A DNA stretch of 64,000 nucleotides from positions 1-64,000 of the forward strand of contig NZ_CP060705.1 in NCBI RefSeq assembly GCF_003048835.2. Reading direction: 5' to 3'. The notes beneath the pieces were generated by a model, which was not told the origin of the DNA, ran no database searches, and saw nothing but the letters and a program-made list of their open reading frames with translations. Numbering within the stretch: the stretch's first letter is position 1; each line of letters starts with the position of its first letter. The translations under genes and the position numbers were made by a program. Source of the DNA: Campylobacter concisus (GTDB lineage: Bacteria; Campylobacterota; Campylobacteria; Campylobacterales; Campylobacteraceae). Shown here piece after piece: positions 45,494-54,188 of the stretch.

Positions 45494-46252
45494 TTGAAAC
45501 TTATTAGTTGGAACGTAAATGGGCTGCGCGCAGTCGTGGCAAAAGAGGGCTTTGCTTGGCTTGATGAGGTTAGGCCTGATTTTCTAGGACTTCAAGAGAT
45601 CAAGGTCAAAGAGGACGACGTCCCAAAAGAAATTTACAACCTTGGCTTTAAAGATATCAGTGTAAACTCAGGCGCAAGGGCAGGATATTCTGGCGTGATG
45701 AGTCTAGCAAAATTTGACGTACAAACGCAAAAGGCGGCCTTTTTTGACGACAGGGAGGGGCGAGTTTTGGAGCATAGATTTGGCGATATCGTGCTTTTTA
45801 ACATCTACTTTCCAAACGGCCAAAAGGACGACGAGCGCCTGGCATTCAAGATGGACTTTTACGAGAAATTTCTAGCTTACTGCAAAGAGCTGATAAAAAG
45901 CGGCAAAGAGGTGATATTTTGTGGCGACGTAAATACCGCTCACCGCGAGATCGACCTGAAAAATCCAAAGGCAAATGCCAAAACTTCGGGCTTTTTACCT
46001 ATCGAGCGAGCGTGGATAGATGAGGTGCTAAAAAGCGGCTTTATAGATACATTTAGAGCCGTAAATGGCGACATTGCGGACGCTTACTCGTGGTGGAGCT
46101 ACCGCTTTAACGCAAGGGCGAAAAACGTCGGCTGGAGGATTGATTATTTCTTCATCTCGCAGGGGCTAAAAGATAGGCTAAAAGACGCCTTTATCTTGCC
46201 AGAGATCACTGGCAGCGACCACTGCCCAGTTGGCATAGAGATAGAAATTTAG
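45494..46252 (+). CDS. xth: Exodeoxyribonuclease III
   Basis: AP endonuclease and 3'-5' exonuclease in base-excision repair. [38 protein letters not shown] and the C-terminal [11 protein letters not shown] are the EEP-family catalytic motifs. The start is TTG with AAAGGATG upstream. It is convergent with mntP (4-bp overlap) and divergent from dgkA. Confidence 0.95.
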   Translation: MKLISWNVNGLRAVVAKEGFAWLDEVRPDFLGLQEIKVKEDDVPKEIYNLGFKDISVNSGARAGYSGVMSLAKFDVQTQKAAFFDDREGRVLEHRFGDIVLFNIYFPNGQKDDERLAFKMDFYEKFLAYCKELIKSGKEVIFCGDVNTAHREIDLKNPKANAKTSGFLPIERAWIDEVLKSGFIDTFRAVNGDIADAYSWWSYRFNARAKNVGWRIDYFFISQGLKDRLKDAFILPEITGSDHCPVGIEIEI

Positions 46253-46806
46253 AGCACTCCCTCTTCTAGCAGGTGGGTGATGAGGATTTTAAAGCCTAGA
46301 AATATAAGTATCGCTCCGCCTAAAAATAGTGCCTTTTTCTCTAAAATTTCACCCATAAATTTACCGATATAAAAGGCGGCTAGGCTTAGCACAAAGCAGA
46401 CTATGCCGATGATGAGCGCACTCTCAAATACATTAACCGCCTCAAAGCTAAGCGTGACGCCAACGGCAAGTGCGTCGATACTCGTGGCAAATGCGCCTAT
46501 AAAAATGGTCTTAATATCCATGCCCAAAGAGTCGCTAGCCTCGCTGCTACAGGCCTCTTTTAGCATTTTAAAGCCAAGAAAGCAGAGTATAAAAAATGCG
46601 ATGAAGTGATCGATAGAGCTTATAAATTTAGCAAAGCTAATGCCTAGAAAATAGCCAAAAAGCGGCATGAGAAACTGAAAAAAGCCAAGCATGAAAGCTA
46701 TAAATAAAATTTTGCCAAGGGCAAGACTTTTATACCTTGCGCCGTTTGCCATATTTAGCGCTGTGCTATCCATGCTAAGAGCGAAGCTAAGAAGTAAAAG
46801 TTGCAT
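46249..46806 (-). CDS. mntP: Manganese efflux pump MntP
   Basis: Exports Mn2+ from the cytoplasm. The 185-residue, six-helix protein has the two internally repeated halves of the MntP (DUF204) family: [18 protein letters not shown] and [18 protein letters not shown], each with the conserved Asp. GGAAGATT precedes the ATG. It is a single gene. No yybP-ykoY riboswitch was recognised in the 110-bp upstream spacer. Confidence 0.9.
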   Translation of the reverse strand: MQLLLLSFALSMDSTALNMANGARYKSLALGKILFIAFMLGFFQFLMPLFGYFLGISFAKFISSIDHFIAFFILCFLGFKMLKEACSSEASDSLGMDIKTIFIGAFATSIDALAVGVTLSFEAVNVFESALIIGIVCFVLSLAAFYIGKFMGEILEKKALFLGGAILIFLGFKILITHLLEEGVL

Positions 46807-46916
46807 AATCTTCCTTTAGAAAAAGGGTGAATTCTAGTGCAAAAATATTAAATTTATTTTAAGCGTTTAGATATTTTTTGTATGATTTTGCTTTAAATTT
46901 GTAAAAAGGAAAGAAA

Positions 46917-47666
46917 ATGAAAAGATCACTTGTTATTCTTTGTGGTGCGCTTGCTTTAAATCTGCAAGCCGCAAGCATGGATGATATGATAAATAAAGGT
47001 GTGAAAATTGCCACTCACGCATCAAACGGCGACTATAAAAGTCTAGTTAGCGAGGCGCTAAATGCTGCTGTTAGCGAGCTTTCAAAAGAGGGCTTTATGA
47101 ACAACGCCACAGCTAAAATTCCACTCCCAAAAAGCCTTGAGATGGCGTCAAATTTAGCCAAAAAAGTGGGCGGCGAGAAATGGGCGCAGGACCTTAGCAA
47201 GTCGATAAACAACGCTGCGACCACGGCCGTGCCAAAGGCTGCTGAAATTTTTAGTGAGAGCATAAAAAATATGAGCGAGGCTGACGTTAAAAAGCTCTTT
47301 AACGGCGGTAGCGACAGCGTTACGAAGTATCTGCAGGAAAGCTCCAGCCAAAAGCTAAAGGCGGCATTCACGCCGATAATTGAGAAAATGATGAGCGATA
47401 ATAGCTTTGCGACCGCCTATAATGGGCTAAATTCTTTCATCGGCAACTCAACAAAAAACAACGAAACGATAAAATCAGTAAAAAACCTAGCTAAAAATTT
47501 AGGTGCTGGTGAGTACGTGCCAGAAGATAGCGAGGATCTAAACTCATACATTACGAGAAAGACGCTAGATGGGCTATTTAACGTGATGAGCGAGAAGGAA
47601 AAGGGACTAAGAAGTGGCTTAAACCTAGATAGCGGCAAAAAGGTGCTAGACTCGATATTTAAATGA
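46917..47666 (+). CDS. DUF4197 periplasmic protein
   Basis: A Sec signal peptide (KRSLVILCGALALNLQA) is followed by an all-helical domain with KIPLPKSLEMASNLAKKVGG, NNAATTAVPKAAEIFSESIKNM and YITRKTLDGLFNVMSEKE, blocks of the DUF4197 family. Function unknown. AAAGGAAAG precedes the ATG. The stop overlaps the next gene's start (ATGA), suggesting coupling with an EamA transporter. Confidence 0.86.
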   Translation: MKRSLVILCGALALNLQAASMDDMINKGVKIATHASNGDYKSLVSEALNAAVSELSKEGFMNNATAKIPLPKSLEMASNLAKKVGGEKWAQDLSKSINNAATTAVPKAAEIFSESIKNMSEADVKKLFNGGSDSVTKYLQESSSQKLKAAFTPIIEKMMSDNSFATAYNGLNSFIGNSTKNNETIKSVKNLAKNLGAGEYVPEDSEDLNSYITRKTLDGLFNVMSEKEKGLRSGLNLDSGKKVLDSIFK

Positions 47667-48535
47667 GAAATTTGACCGCTCAAAACAAAGCCGACATCGC
47701 TCTTATCGTAGTTTCCATCGTTTGGGGCGCTACGTTTTTACCCATGGCAAACGCACTAAAGACAAATGGCGTCTTTGTCATGCTTTTTTGCCGGTTTTTT
47801 CTCTCGGCTATCTTTATGGGCTTTGTCGCGCTTAAATTTGCTAAGAAATTTGATAAAAAGAGCGTCTTCTACGGCGTTATCCTTGGTGTGGTGCTGTTTT
47901 TGTCATTTACAACGCAGACTTATGCCCTAAAGCTTACATTTAGCTCGAGCGTTGCCTTTATTACGGGGCTTGAGTGCGTGATAGTCCCTTTTATGGCAGC
48001 TATCTTTTTTAAAAATAAGATAAGTATTTTTGCAATTTTAGGCGCTATCATCGCTATTTTTGGGCTTTGGCTCTTAAGTGGTGCCACACTCGCACTTGGG
48101 GCTGGAGAGGCACTAGCGCTTGTTTGCGCCATATTTTACGCACTTTACACGACGCTAAATGGTCACTTTGTAAGAAAGAGTGAGCTTTATCTGCTTGTTT
48201 TTGTGGTCTTTCTCACAAATGCCATGCTCTCGCTTGTTTTTGCGCTTTTTCAGGGCAGTATCGTGCCAAATTTCGATAGGGAATTTTTCATAGCGATATT
48301 TATCACGACTGTGATTGGCACCATATTTTGCTACTTTGTGCAAACTATCGCCCAAAGATATACGACCGCTAGCAAGGCGGCCTTGTTTTTCTGTCTAGAG
48401 CCAGTCTCTGCTGGGCTAATAGGCTACTTTATAGCTGGCGAGATACTTAGCGTCTGGCAAATTTTTGGAGCCATGCTCATCATCTTTGGCGTCATTTTTA
48501 GCGAATTTGGCAAGCAAATTTGCTCTAAAATTTAA
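47663..48535 (+). CDS. EamA/DMT-family transporter
   Basis: A ten-helix drug/metabolite transporter of 290 residues. It has two EamA repeats, the first from ADIALIVVSIVWGATFLPMANAL and the second from LALVCAIFYALYTTLNGHFVRKS. YFIAGEILSVWQIFGAMLIIFGV near the end is typical. The substrate is unknown. The start overlaps the DUF4197 stop, and the end overlaps the convergent methyltransferase gene by 4 bp. Confidence 0.88.
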   Translation: MRNLTAQNKADIALIVVSIVWGATFLPMANALKTNGVFVMLFCRFFLSAIFMGFVALKFAKKFDKKSVFYGVILGVVLFLSFTTQTYALKLTFSSSVAFITGLECVIVPFMAAIFFKNKISIFAILGAIIAIFGLWLLSGATLALGAGEALALVCAIFYALYTTLNGHFVRKSELYLLVFVVFLTNAMLSLVFALFQGSIVPNFDREFFIAIFITTVIGTIFCYFVQTIAQRYTTASKAALFFCLEPVSAGLIGYFIAGEILSVWQIFGAMLIIFGVIFSEFGKQICSKI

Positions 48536-49257
48536 AAGACAAAAAGCTTCATTTGAGAGTCTATTTTCTCGTCTATAAACTCGCCGTCAAATCTCTCTTT
48601 TAACATCGCTAAAACCGCCTTTTCATCGTAGTTTTTAGCTCCGTTTATCTCAAGGTGCCAGCAGATGTTCTCAGCAGCTTCTTGCACGCTTCGTCTAGCG
48701 ATCCTAGTTTCGTTTAAAATTTCACTCTTATAAGCGATGCCTTGCTCATTTAGCCACGCTTCAAGCCTATCTACAACGTTTTTTTGCGAGAGTGTGCGGC
48801 CAAATTTTTCAAAAAATGGCTCAAGCAAGTCAGAGCTTCTAGGCTTGTCCCAGCCAAGATAAAGCTTTTGCTTGGCACAGTTTTGAAATTTATCAAAGTC
48901 CCAGTCGCTTGCAATGGCCGGGCTCATCGTGCAAATGGCGATATCAAAGTGTCTTGCTGGCTTAAATTCTCTCCACGAGCAAACCTCGCTACTTAAATTT
49001 GTCACGCCAAATCTCTTTGCATCTTCGTTTAAAATTTCTATCATCTTTTCTGAGCTATCAATACCTGTTATATGTTTAGCCGTTTTTGATAAAAATATGC
49101 TCCAAACGCCCGTGCCACAGCCTATATCAAGGATATCTTTGCCACTAAAATCAACTCCCCAAGCCAAGGCTTTGGCAAAAATTTGCTGCTGGATAGCGCT
49201 GATCTTGCCGTCAAATCTTTGGTAGTTTGACGCCTTTTTATCCCATAAATTTTGCAT
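48532..49257 (-). CDS. SAM-dependent methyltransferase
   Basis: A class I Rossmann methyltransferase. Motif I is ILDIGCGTGVWSIFLS, followed by ITGIDSSEKMIEIL and FDIAICTMSPAI, the post-II region. The 241-residue protein has no membrane segment. The substrate (small molecule or macromolecule) cannot be inferred. It is a single gene, divergent from the thioesterase. Confidence 0.85.
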   Translation of the reverse strand: MQNLWDKKASNYQRFDGKISAIQQQIFAKALAWGVDFSGKDILDIGCGTGVWSIFLSKTAKHITGIDSSEKMIEILNEDAKRFGVTNLSSEVCSWREFKPARHFDIAICTMSPAIASDWDFDKFQNCAKQKLYLGWDKPRSSDLLEPFFEKFGRTLSQKNVVDRLEAWLNEQGIAYKSEILNETRIARRSVQEAAENICWHLEINGAKNYDEKAVLAMLKERFDGEFIDEKIDSQMKLFVF

Positions 49258-49302
49258 TTTAGCTCCTCTTTTTGGTTATAATTTTAGCAAAAAAGGCTAA
49301 AA

Positions 49303-49695
49303 ATGAGAGATTTTATATATCACGTCACTATCCCGCCACAAGCCATAGACATGCACGGACACATGAACAATGTCTATTATTTCACGCTTATGCAAGAGGC
49401 CGCATTTGCCCACTCTGCCGCTGTTGGCGACACGGTCGAGGCGCAGTATAAAAGGGGTGAAATTTGGCTCATTAGAAAAAATGAAGCAAAATATATAAAA
49501 AGTGCAAAGCTGATGGATAATATAGAAATTTACACCTACACGCAGGCCGATGGCAAGGCCACTTCGAGCAGATATTTTGAGTTTAAAAAGTATGGCGAGC
49601 TAATAGCAACTGGCAAGACGGAGTTTGTCTATATCGATCTAAAGACAAACCGCCCAAAAGCTATCCCAGCTGAGATCATCGCGCTTTACTCGTGA
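49303..49695 (+). CDS. Hotdog-fold acyl-CoA thioesterase
   Basis: A 130-residue 4HBT-type protein. IDMHGHMNNVYYFTLMQEAAFAHSAA carries the Asp/His-Asn active-site region of YbgC/FadM-like thioesterases, and GEIWLIRKNEAKYIKSAKLMDNIEIYT follows. AAAAAGGC precedes the ATG. Its end overlaps the convergent Fur-family gene by 10 bp. The acyl specificity is unknown. Confidence 0.85.
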   Translation: MRDFIYHVTIPPQAIDMHGHMNNVYYFTLMQEAAFAHSAAVGDTVEAQYKRGEIWLIRKNEAKYIKSAKLMDNIEIYTYTQADGKATSSRYFEFKKYGELIATGKTEFVYIDLKTNRPKAIPAEIIALYS

Positions 49696-50045
49696 CCACA
49701 TTCGTCGCAAACGCCCTTTATCACGGCGCTTTTTATATTTTTGGCAACGTTTAGGCGGGGCATATCGATGTTTGTTACTTTGTGACAGACGTCGCAGATG
49801 AAGTAGGCTTTGGCTTCATTTGCTAGCTCGTAGTAGCTCTTGTGGTTGTTTTCGGTTTTTATCACGAGATTTTCTTTTTCAAAAATTTCCATACTTCTAT
49901 AAAAGGTCGTCTTGTTTGCGTCAAGAATTTGTAAAATTTCATCATAGCTTAGTGGTGCTTTGGCGTTTTGCAAAATTTCAACAAGCTTTATGCGAAGCGT
50001 CGTAGCCTTGATATTGTGCTCTTCTAAGAAATTTCTCGCGTTCAT
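49686..50045 (-). CDS. Fur-family regulator, probably Zur
   Basis: A metal-sensing repressor of 119 residues: N-terminal winged helix (IKATTLRIKLVEILQNAKAPLSYDEILQIL) and C-terminal dimerisation domain with the structural zinc pairs CDVC and CDEC. It is divergent from znuA with a 146-bp gap that contains an inverted repeat, so a zinc-uptake repressor (Zur) is the likely role. Fur or PerR roles are less likely from context. The assignment to zinc is inferred. Confidence 0.8.
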   Translation of the reverse strand: MNARNFLEEHNIKATTLRIKLVEILQNAKAPLSYDEILQILDANKTTFYRSMEIFEKENLVIKTENNHKSYYELANEAKAYFICDVCHKVTNIDMPRLNVAKNIKSAVIKGVCDECGHE

Positions 50046-50136
50046 CTTTGCCCTTTTTATTTTTCGTATATTAACGCTAAAAGATTTAAACTATATTTAA
50101 AAGAAAAGGCTAAATTTAGGCTTTTGAACTTTAAGT

Positions 50137-50151
50137 TGCAACCAAGTTGCA
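50137..50151. promoter_or_regulatory. Candidate Zur operator
   Basis: TGCAAC-CAA-GTTGCA is a perfect 6-3-6 inverted repeat, also readable as AAGTTGCA repeated in tandem. It lies 40 bp before the znuA start codon and 90 bp before the divergent Fur-family gene. The position suits repression of znuA and perhaps autoregulation. Confidence 0.5.
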
Positions 50152-50191
50152 TTTTGCTAAACTTCGCAATTATTTTTTTAAAGGAGAGATA

Positions 50192-51097
50192 ATGAGAAAA
50201 ATTATCGTTTTTTTAGCTGTTTGTGCTTTGTCTCTTTTTGCAAAGCCGGTTGTAACTACTAGCATACTGCCAACGAAATTTTTTGTCGAGCAAATCGCTG
50301 GAGATACGCTAGATGTAAATACGATGGTTGGCAAAGGGGCTGATCCGCACACATACGAGCCAAAACCAAAGCAGATGAAGGAGCTTGAAAAGAGCGAACT
50401 TTACTTTGCTATCGGCATCGAGTTTGAGGACGCGTGGCTTGATCGCTTCTCAAAGACGTTTAAAAATTTACGCATCGTAAAGACGCAAGAGGGCATCGAA
50501 AAGATCGCTATGAGCGAGGAGCATGAACATGAAGAGCATCACGAGCACAAGCACGAGGGCGAACATAAGCATGAGCACCATGACCACGAGGGAGAGCACC
50601 ATCACCACCACGACGGCCTTGATCCGCACATCTGGCTTGACCCTATCTTGGTAAAAACTCAGGCTGATAACATCGCTAAGGCGCTAATAGAGAAATTCCC
50701 GCAAAATGCAAAGCTTTATGAGGAGAATTTGGCTAAATTTAAAGCTAGCCTTGACGAGCTTGATAGCTTTATCAAAAATGAGCTAAAAGATGTTAAAACT
50801 CGCGAATTTATCGTATATCACCCATCTTGGGGCTACTTTGCAAAGCGCTATGATTTAGAGCAAATCGCCATTGAAATAGAGGGCAAAGAGCCAAAGCCAG
50901 CTGAGCTAAAAGAGCTTATAGAAGAGGCTAAAGAGCACGGTGTAAAGGTCATTTTCGTAGCTCCGCAGTTTCCAACAAAGGCTGCAAATTTGATCGCAAA
51001 AGAGACTGGCTCAAAGGTCGTCATGATAGATCAGTTGCCTGAAAACTGGCTAGCCGAGATGAAAAAAACGGCTGAAATTTTCGCAAAAAGTCTATAG
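50192..51097 (+). CDS. znuA: Zinc ABC transporter substrate-binding protein ZnuA
   Basis: Periplasmic zinc-binding protein. A signal peptide (MRKIIVFLAVCALSLFAKP) is followed by TSILPTKFFVEQIAGDT, DPHTYEPKPKQM and a His-rich acidic loop at about residues 109-142, then GLDPHIWLDP. Such His loops are typical of zinc rather than manganese binders. The ATG at 50192 has AAAGGAGAG upstream; the open frame from 50147 would put an odd extension before the signal peptide and run through the operator. Confidence 0.95.
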   Translation: MRKIIVFLAVCALSLFAKPVVTTSILPTKFFVEQIAGDTLDVNTMVGKGADPHTYEPKPKQMKELEKSELYFAIGIEFEDAWLDRFSKTFKNLRIVKTQEGIEKIAMSEEHEHEEHHEHKHEGEHKHEHHDHEGEHHHHHDGLDPHIWLDPILVKTQADNIAKALIEKFPQNAKLYEENLAKFKASLDELDSFIKNELKDVKTREFIVYHPSWGYFAKRYDLEQIAIEIEGKEPKPAELKELIEEAKEHGVKVIFVAPQFPTKAANLIAKETGSKVVMIDQLPENWLAEMKKTAEIFAKSL

Positions 51098-51099
51098 AA

Positions 51100-52593
51100 A
51101 TGTTAGCACGCCTGATCGTCATTTGCCTACTAGCGATAAATGCTTTCGGGTGTGCTTTATGCTCGCTTTATAGCCCAACAGCTCATGTTAGTGCGAAATT
51201 TGTCGCGCAAGAAAATAACATCAGCCAGATAGCCTTTACTTGGACCTTTTCGCAAAATTTCTCAGACCTGATGAAGCAAAATTTTGACCTCAATCAAGAT
51301 GAAAAGATAGACGAAAAAGAGCTTAGAAAGATCCGCTTAAATTTACTAGACTACCTCGTGCCAAGGCACTATCTAACGGACATTGAGTACTATTATAAGG
51401 ACGAAAATGCCACTAAAATAGAGCCAAATTTAAATAATTACAAACTCTACTTTGATGAGGGCAGACTTAAATTTGACGTGAGTTTTAAGACAAATTTAGT
51501 GATCGCTGACGGACTTGTCGTGTCGGTTGATATGGAGGATAAAGAGGGCTATTTTAACTTCAAATTTACGCAAAATAACGCATTTTCGGTTGGTGAGCGA
51601 TTTTGGGCGATACCAAATTCAAACTCAAATTTGATATTTTTTACATTTTCAAGCAAAGAAGCAGCCAAAGCTCACAACCAAAAGCCAGCGCTTAAAGAGC
51701 TGCTAAAAGAGCCAGTGGCAGGCGCGAGCGATGAAAATTTAAGCCAGATAGACAAGATCGATGAGGCTAAATTTGACATCGTCTCAAAAACTAGCCTAAG
51801 CTTGCTTGATAGGCTAAAGCAAATTTTAAGAAGCGTGGATTACAAAAGTCCGCTTGCGCTGCTATTTTTAGCGTTTATCTCATTTGGCTATGGCTTCTTG
51901 CACGCTGCTGGCGCAGGTCATGGCAAGGTGCTAACAAGCTCATATTTTGCTGCGACTGGTGGCAGCTACAAAAGGGCGTTTTTATTTGCCTTAAAGATCG
52001 GCTTTTTGCACGTCGTGGGCGCATTTGTCTTTGTCTTTGCTAGCTTTTTGCTGCTTCGTGAAGTAAGTAGCGACCTCACAAGAGATACTGCTAGCATAAC
52101 GACTGCGTTTTCTGGAGTTGTGATCTTTTTTGTGGCGATTTTTATGCTTGTTAAAAAGATCAAATTTTATCTCTCAAGCAAAAATGAGACTAAATTTTAT
52201 ATTTTTAGATCAAATCTAAGCCAAAATTTGAGTAAAAATACAAAATTTAAAAGTGAATGTGGCTGTCAAATTTGCTCAACCAAAAAGCCAAAGAGCAAAG
52301 AGGAGTGGCTAGTAGCGGCTGCTGCGGCTCTTGTGCCCTGTCCTGGTACGATACTAGTCTTTGTGCTGGCAAATGAGATAGGTAGCTACTTTGCAGGCGT
52401 GATAAGTGGCCTGTTTATGGCGCTTGGCATGAGTGTGGTGATATTTGTAGCGGCAGTTTTTGGCTCAAAGATCAGCACAAACATTAAGCTAAAAAAGTTT
52501 AAAATCTACGCAGAATTTGCAGCCCTTGGCATTATGCTTTGGCTTGGACTTTTCATTTTTGTCACGACATTTACGCAAAAGAGCCTGTTTTGA
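51100..52593 (+). CDS. DUF1007-NicO fusion membrane protein in the znu operon
   Basis: A 497-residue two-part protein. After a signal peptide, residues about 25-200 form a DUF1007-type periplasmic domain with AHVSAKFVA and an EF-hand-like loop DLNQDEKIDEKEL (63-75). The C-terminal half is a NicO/RcnA-like membrane domain with HAAGAGHGK (268-276) and VPCPGTILVFVLA. A cytoplasmic loop has CGCQIC. NicO proteins normally move Ni2+ or Co2+. Placement between znuA (2-bp gap) and znuC (TTGA overlap) points to a role in zinc handling, which is inferred. Confidence 0.82.
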   Translation: MLARLIVICLLAINAFGCALCSLYSPTAHVSAKFVAQENNISQIAFTWTFSQNFSDLMKQNFDLNQDEKIDEKELRKIRLNLLDYLVPRHYLTDIEYYYKDENATKIEPNLNNYKLYFDEGRLKFDVSFKTNLVIADGLVVSVDMEDKEGYFNFKFTQNNAFSVGERFWAIPNSNSNLIFFTFSSKEAAKAHNQKPALKELLKEPVAGASDENLSQIDKIDEAKFDIVSKTSLSLLDRLKQILRSVDYKSPLALLFLAFISFGYGFLHAAGAGHGKVLTSSYFAATGGSYKRAFLFALKIGFLHVVGAFVFVFASFLLLREVSSDLTRDTASITTAFSGVVIFFVAIFMLVKKIKFYLSSKNETKFYIFRSNLSQNLSKNTKFKSECGCQICSTKKPKSKEEWLVAAAAALVPCPGTILVFVLANEIGSYFAGVISGLFMALGMSVVIFVAAVFGSKISTNIKLKKFKIYAEFAALGIMLWLGLFIFVTTFTQKSLF

Positions 52594-53372
52594 AAGATAT
52601 TATAAAAATTAGAAATTTAAACTTTAGTTACGATAAGCAAGTCGTTTTAGAGGGTATTAACTTAGACTATAGTAGCGACGAGTTTTTGGCGATAATCGGT
52701 CCAAATGGTGGGGGCAAAAGTACGCTTTTAAAGCTCATTTTGGGTCTGCTTAAACCTCAAAGTGGCGAGATCAAGCTCTTTGGTAAAGAGCCAAGCGAGG
52801 TAAGTAAATTTATAGGCTACGTGCCGCAAAATTTCCTCTCAAATCAAAGCTTTCCGATGATGGTTTTAGAAGTTGTATTAATGGGGCTAATCGATAAAAA
52901 AATCTTTGGTTTTTACTCAAAAGATGAAAAAGCTCTAGCGCTAAGTGCCCTTGAAAAGGTCGGTATGAGCGAGTTTGCAAACGCGAGGATCGGTGAGCTA
53001 AGTGGCGGTCAAAGGCAGCGCGTCTATATCGCTAGAGCGCTTTGTGCAAATGCAAAAGTGCTCATCCTAGACGAGCCAACAGCGAGCATCGACACAAAAG
53101 GGCAGGCTGAAATTTATGAAATTTTAAAGGGCATAAATGCAAATGGCGTTGGCGTGGTTTTAGTTAGTCACGACCTAAATATCGTGCTAAATTACGCTAC
53201 AAAGATCGCTTACGTGAGTAAAAATTTACACATTCATAAAACGCATGAAAACCTTGCAAAGAGGGAATTTATCGAGCATCTAGCTAGAACGCATAGCCAT
53301 TTTTGTGATGTTGAGATCGCACTTGGCGAGTGTGGCTGCGAAAAAACAAAGAGCAATGTTTTTAAATTTTAA
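52590..53372 (+). CDS. znuC: Zinc ABC transporter ATPase ZnuC
   Basis: Energises zinc import. Walker A GPNGGGKSTLLKLI, the Q-loop in GYVPQ, signature LSGGQRQRVYIARAL and Walker B VLILDEPTASID are all present. The C-terminus has His and Cys residues (HLARTHSHFCD, GECGCEK), frequent in ZnuC. The ORF opens at 52539 inside the upstream gene, but TTG at 52590 overlapping the upstream stop (TTGA) gives the normal N-terminus (260 aa). Confidence 0.93.
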   Translation: MKDIIKIRNLNFSYDKQVVLEGINLDYSSDEFLAIIGPNGGGKSTLLKLILGLLKPQSGEIKLFGKEPSEVSKFIGYVPQNFLSNQSFPMMVLEVVLMGLIDKKIFGFYSKDEKALALSALEKVGMSEFANARIGELSGGQRQRVYIARALCANAKVLILDEPTASIDTKGQAEIYEILKGINANGVGVVLVSHDLNIVLNYATKIAYVSKNLHIHKTHENLAKREFIEHLARTHSHFCDVEIALGECGCEKTKSNVFKF

Positions 53373-53381
53373 AGAGAGAAA

Positions 53382-54188
53382 ATGAGTGAAATTTTAGAGT
53401 TAAATTTTATGCAAAATGCCTTTATTGCGAGCATTTTAGTAAGCATAATATGCGGCATGATAGGCTCGCTTGTGGTGATAAACAAGATGACTTTCATCGC
53501 TGGAGGCATCGCACACGGCGCATATGGCGGCATAGGACTTGCCTTTTTCTTCTCACTCGAGCCGCTGCTTGGAGCGAGCATATTTTCGCTGCTTCTAGCG
53601 CTCATCATCGCCACGATCACGCTAAAAGATAAGACAAACATCGACTCTGTAATAGGCGCTATTTGGGCGATTGGCATGGCGATTGGTATTATTTTCATCG
53701 ATCTAACTCCTGGCTATAACGCCGATCTTATGAGCTATCTTTTTGGCTCGATCCTTGCAGTTAGCGGCACAGATATTATCTTTATGAGCGTTTTAGACCT
53801 CTTGTTTTTGGCACTCATCGCGCTTTTTTACCGCCAGTTTGTGGCGATTAGCTTTGATGCGGAGTTTGCAAGGCTAAGGGGCGTAAATACCACTTTTTTT
53901 CACTATTTGCTAGTTTGCATGATGGCGCTTTGCGTGGTGGCTACGATCCGCGTGGTGGGGCTAATACTTGTCATCGCACTACTTACCATACCGCCTTATA
54001 TTGCGCAAATTTTTGCCAAAAGACTTGGGCTCATGATGCTTATCTCAACCATTTTTTCTATCATTTTTTGCTTTATCGGCCTTGTGATCAGCTTTTATTT
54101 CAACCTCACAGGCGGAGCTAGCATCATCTTAGTCGCCTCGCTTTGCTTTTTTGCATTTAGCTTTAAATTTAAAAGCTTGCGCTCGTAG
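53382..54188 (+). CDS. znuB: Zinc ABC transporter permease ZnuB
   Basis: A membrane permease of the ABC-3 family with about eight helices, 268 residues. FIAGGIAHGAYGGIGLAFF and VGLILVIALLTIPPYIAQIFAKRL are family signatures. AGAGAGAAA precedes the ATG. It ends the znuA-DUF1007/NicO-znuC-znuB operon and overlaps the convergent MATE gene by 20 bp. Confidence 0.94.
   Translation: MSEILELNFMQNAFIASILVSIICGMIGSLVVINKMTFIAGGIAHGAYGGIGLAFFFSLEPLLGASIFSLLLALIIATITLKDKTNIDSVIGAIWAIGMAIGIIFIDLTPGYNADLMSYLFGSILAVSGTDIIFMSVLDLLFLALIALFYRQFVAISFDAEFARLRGVNTTFFHYLLVCMMALCVVATIRVVGLILVIALLTIPPYIAQIFAKRLGLMMLISTIFSIIFCFIGLVISFYFNLTGGASIILVASLCFFAFSFKFKSLRS

Noticed and set aside
50147-50191. N-terminal extension of ZnuA from the ATG at 50147
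   Set aside because: It would precede the signal peptide, overlap the inverted repeat and has no ribosome site; the ATG at 50192 has a strong one.
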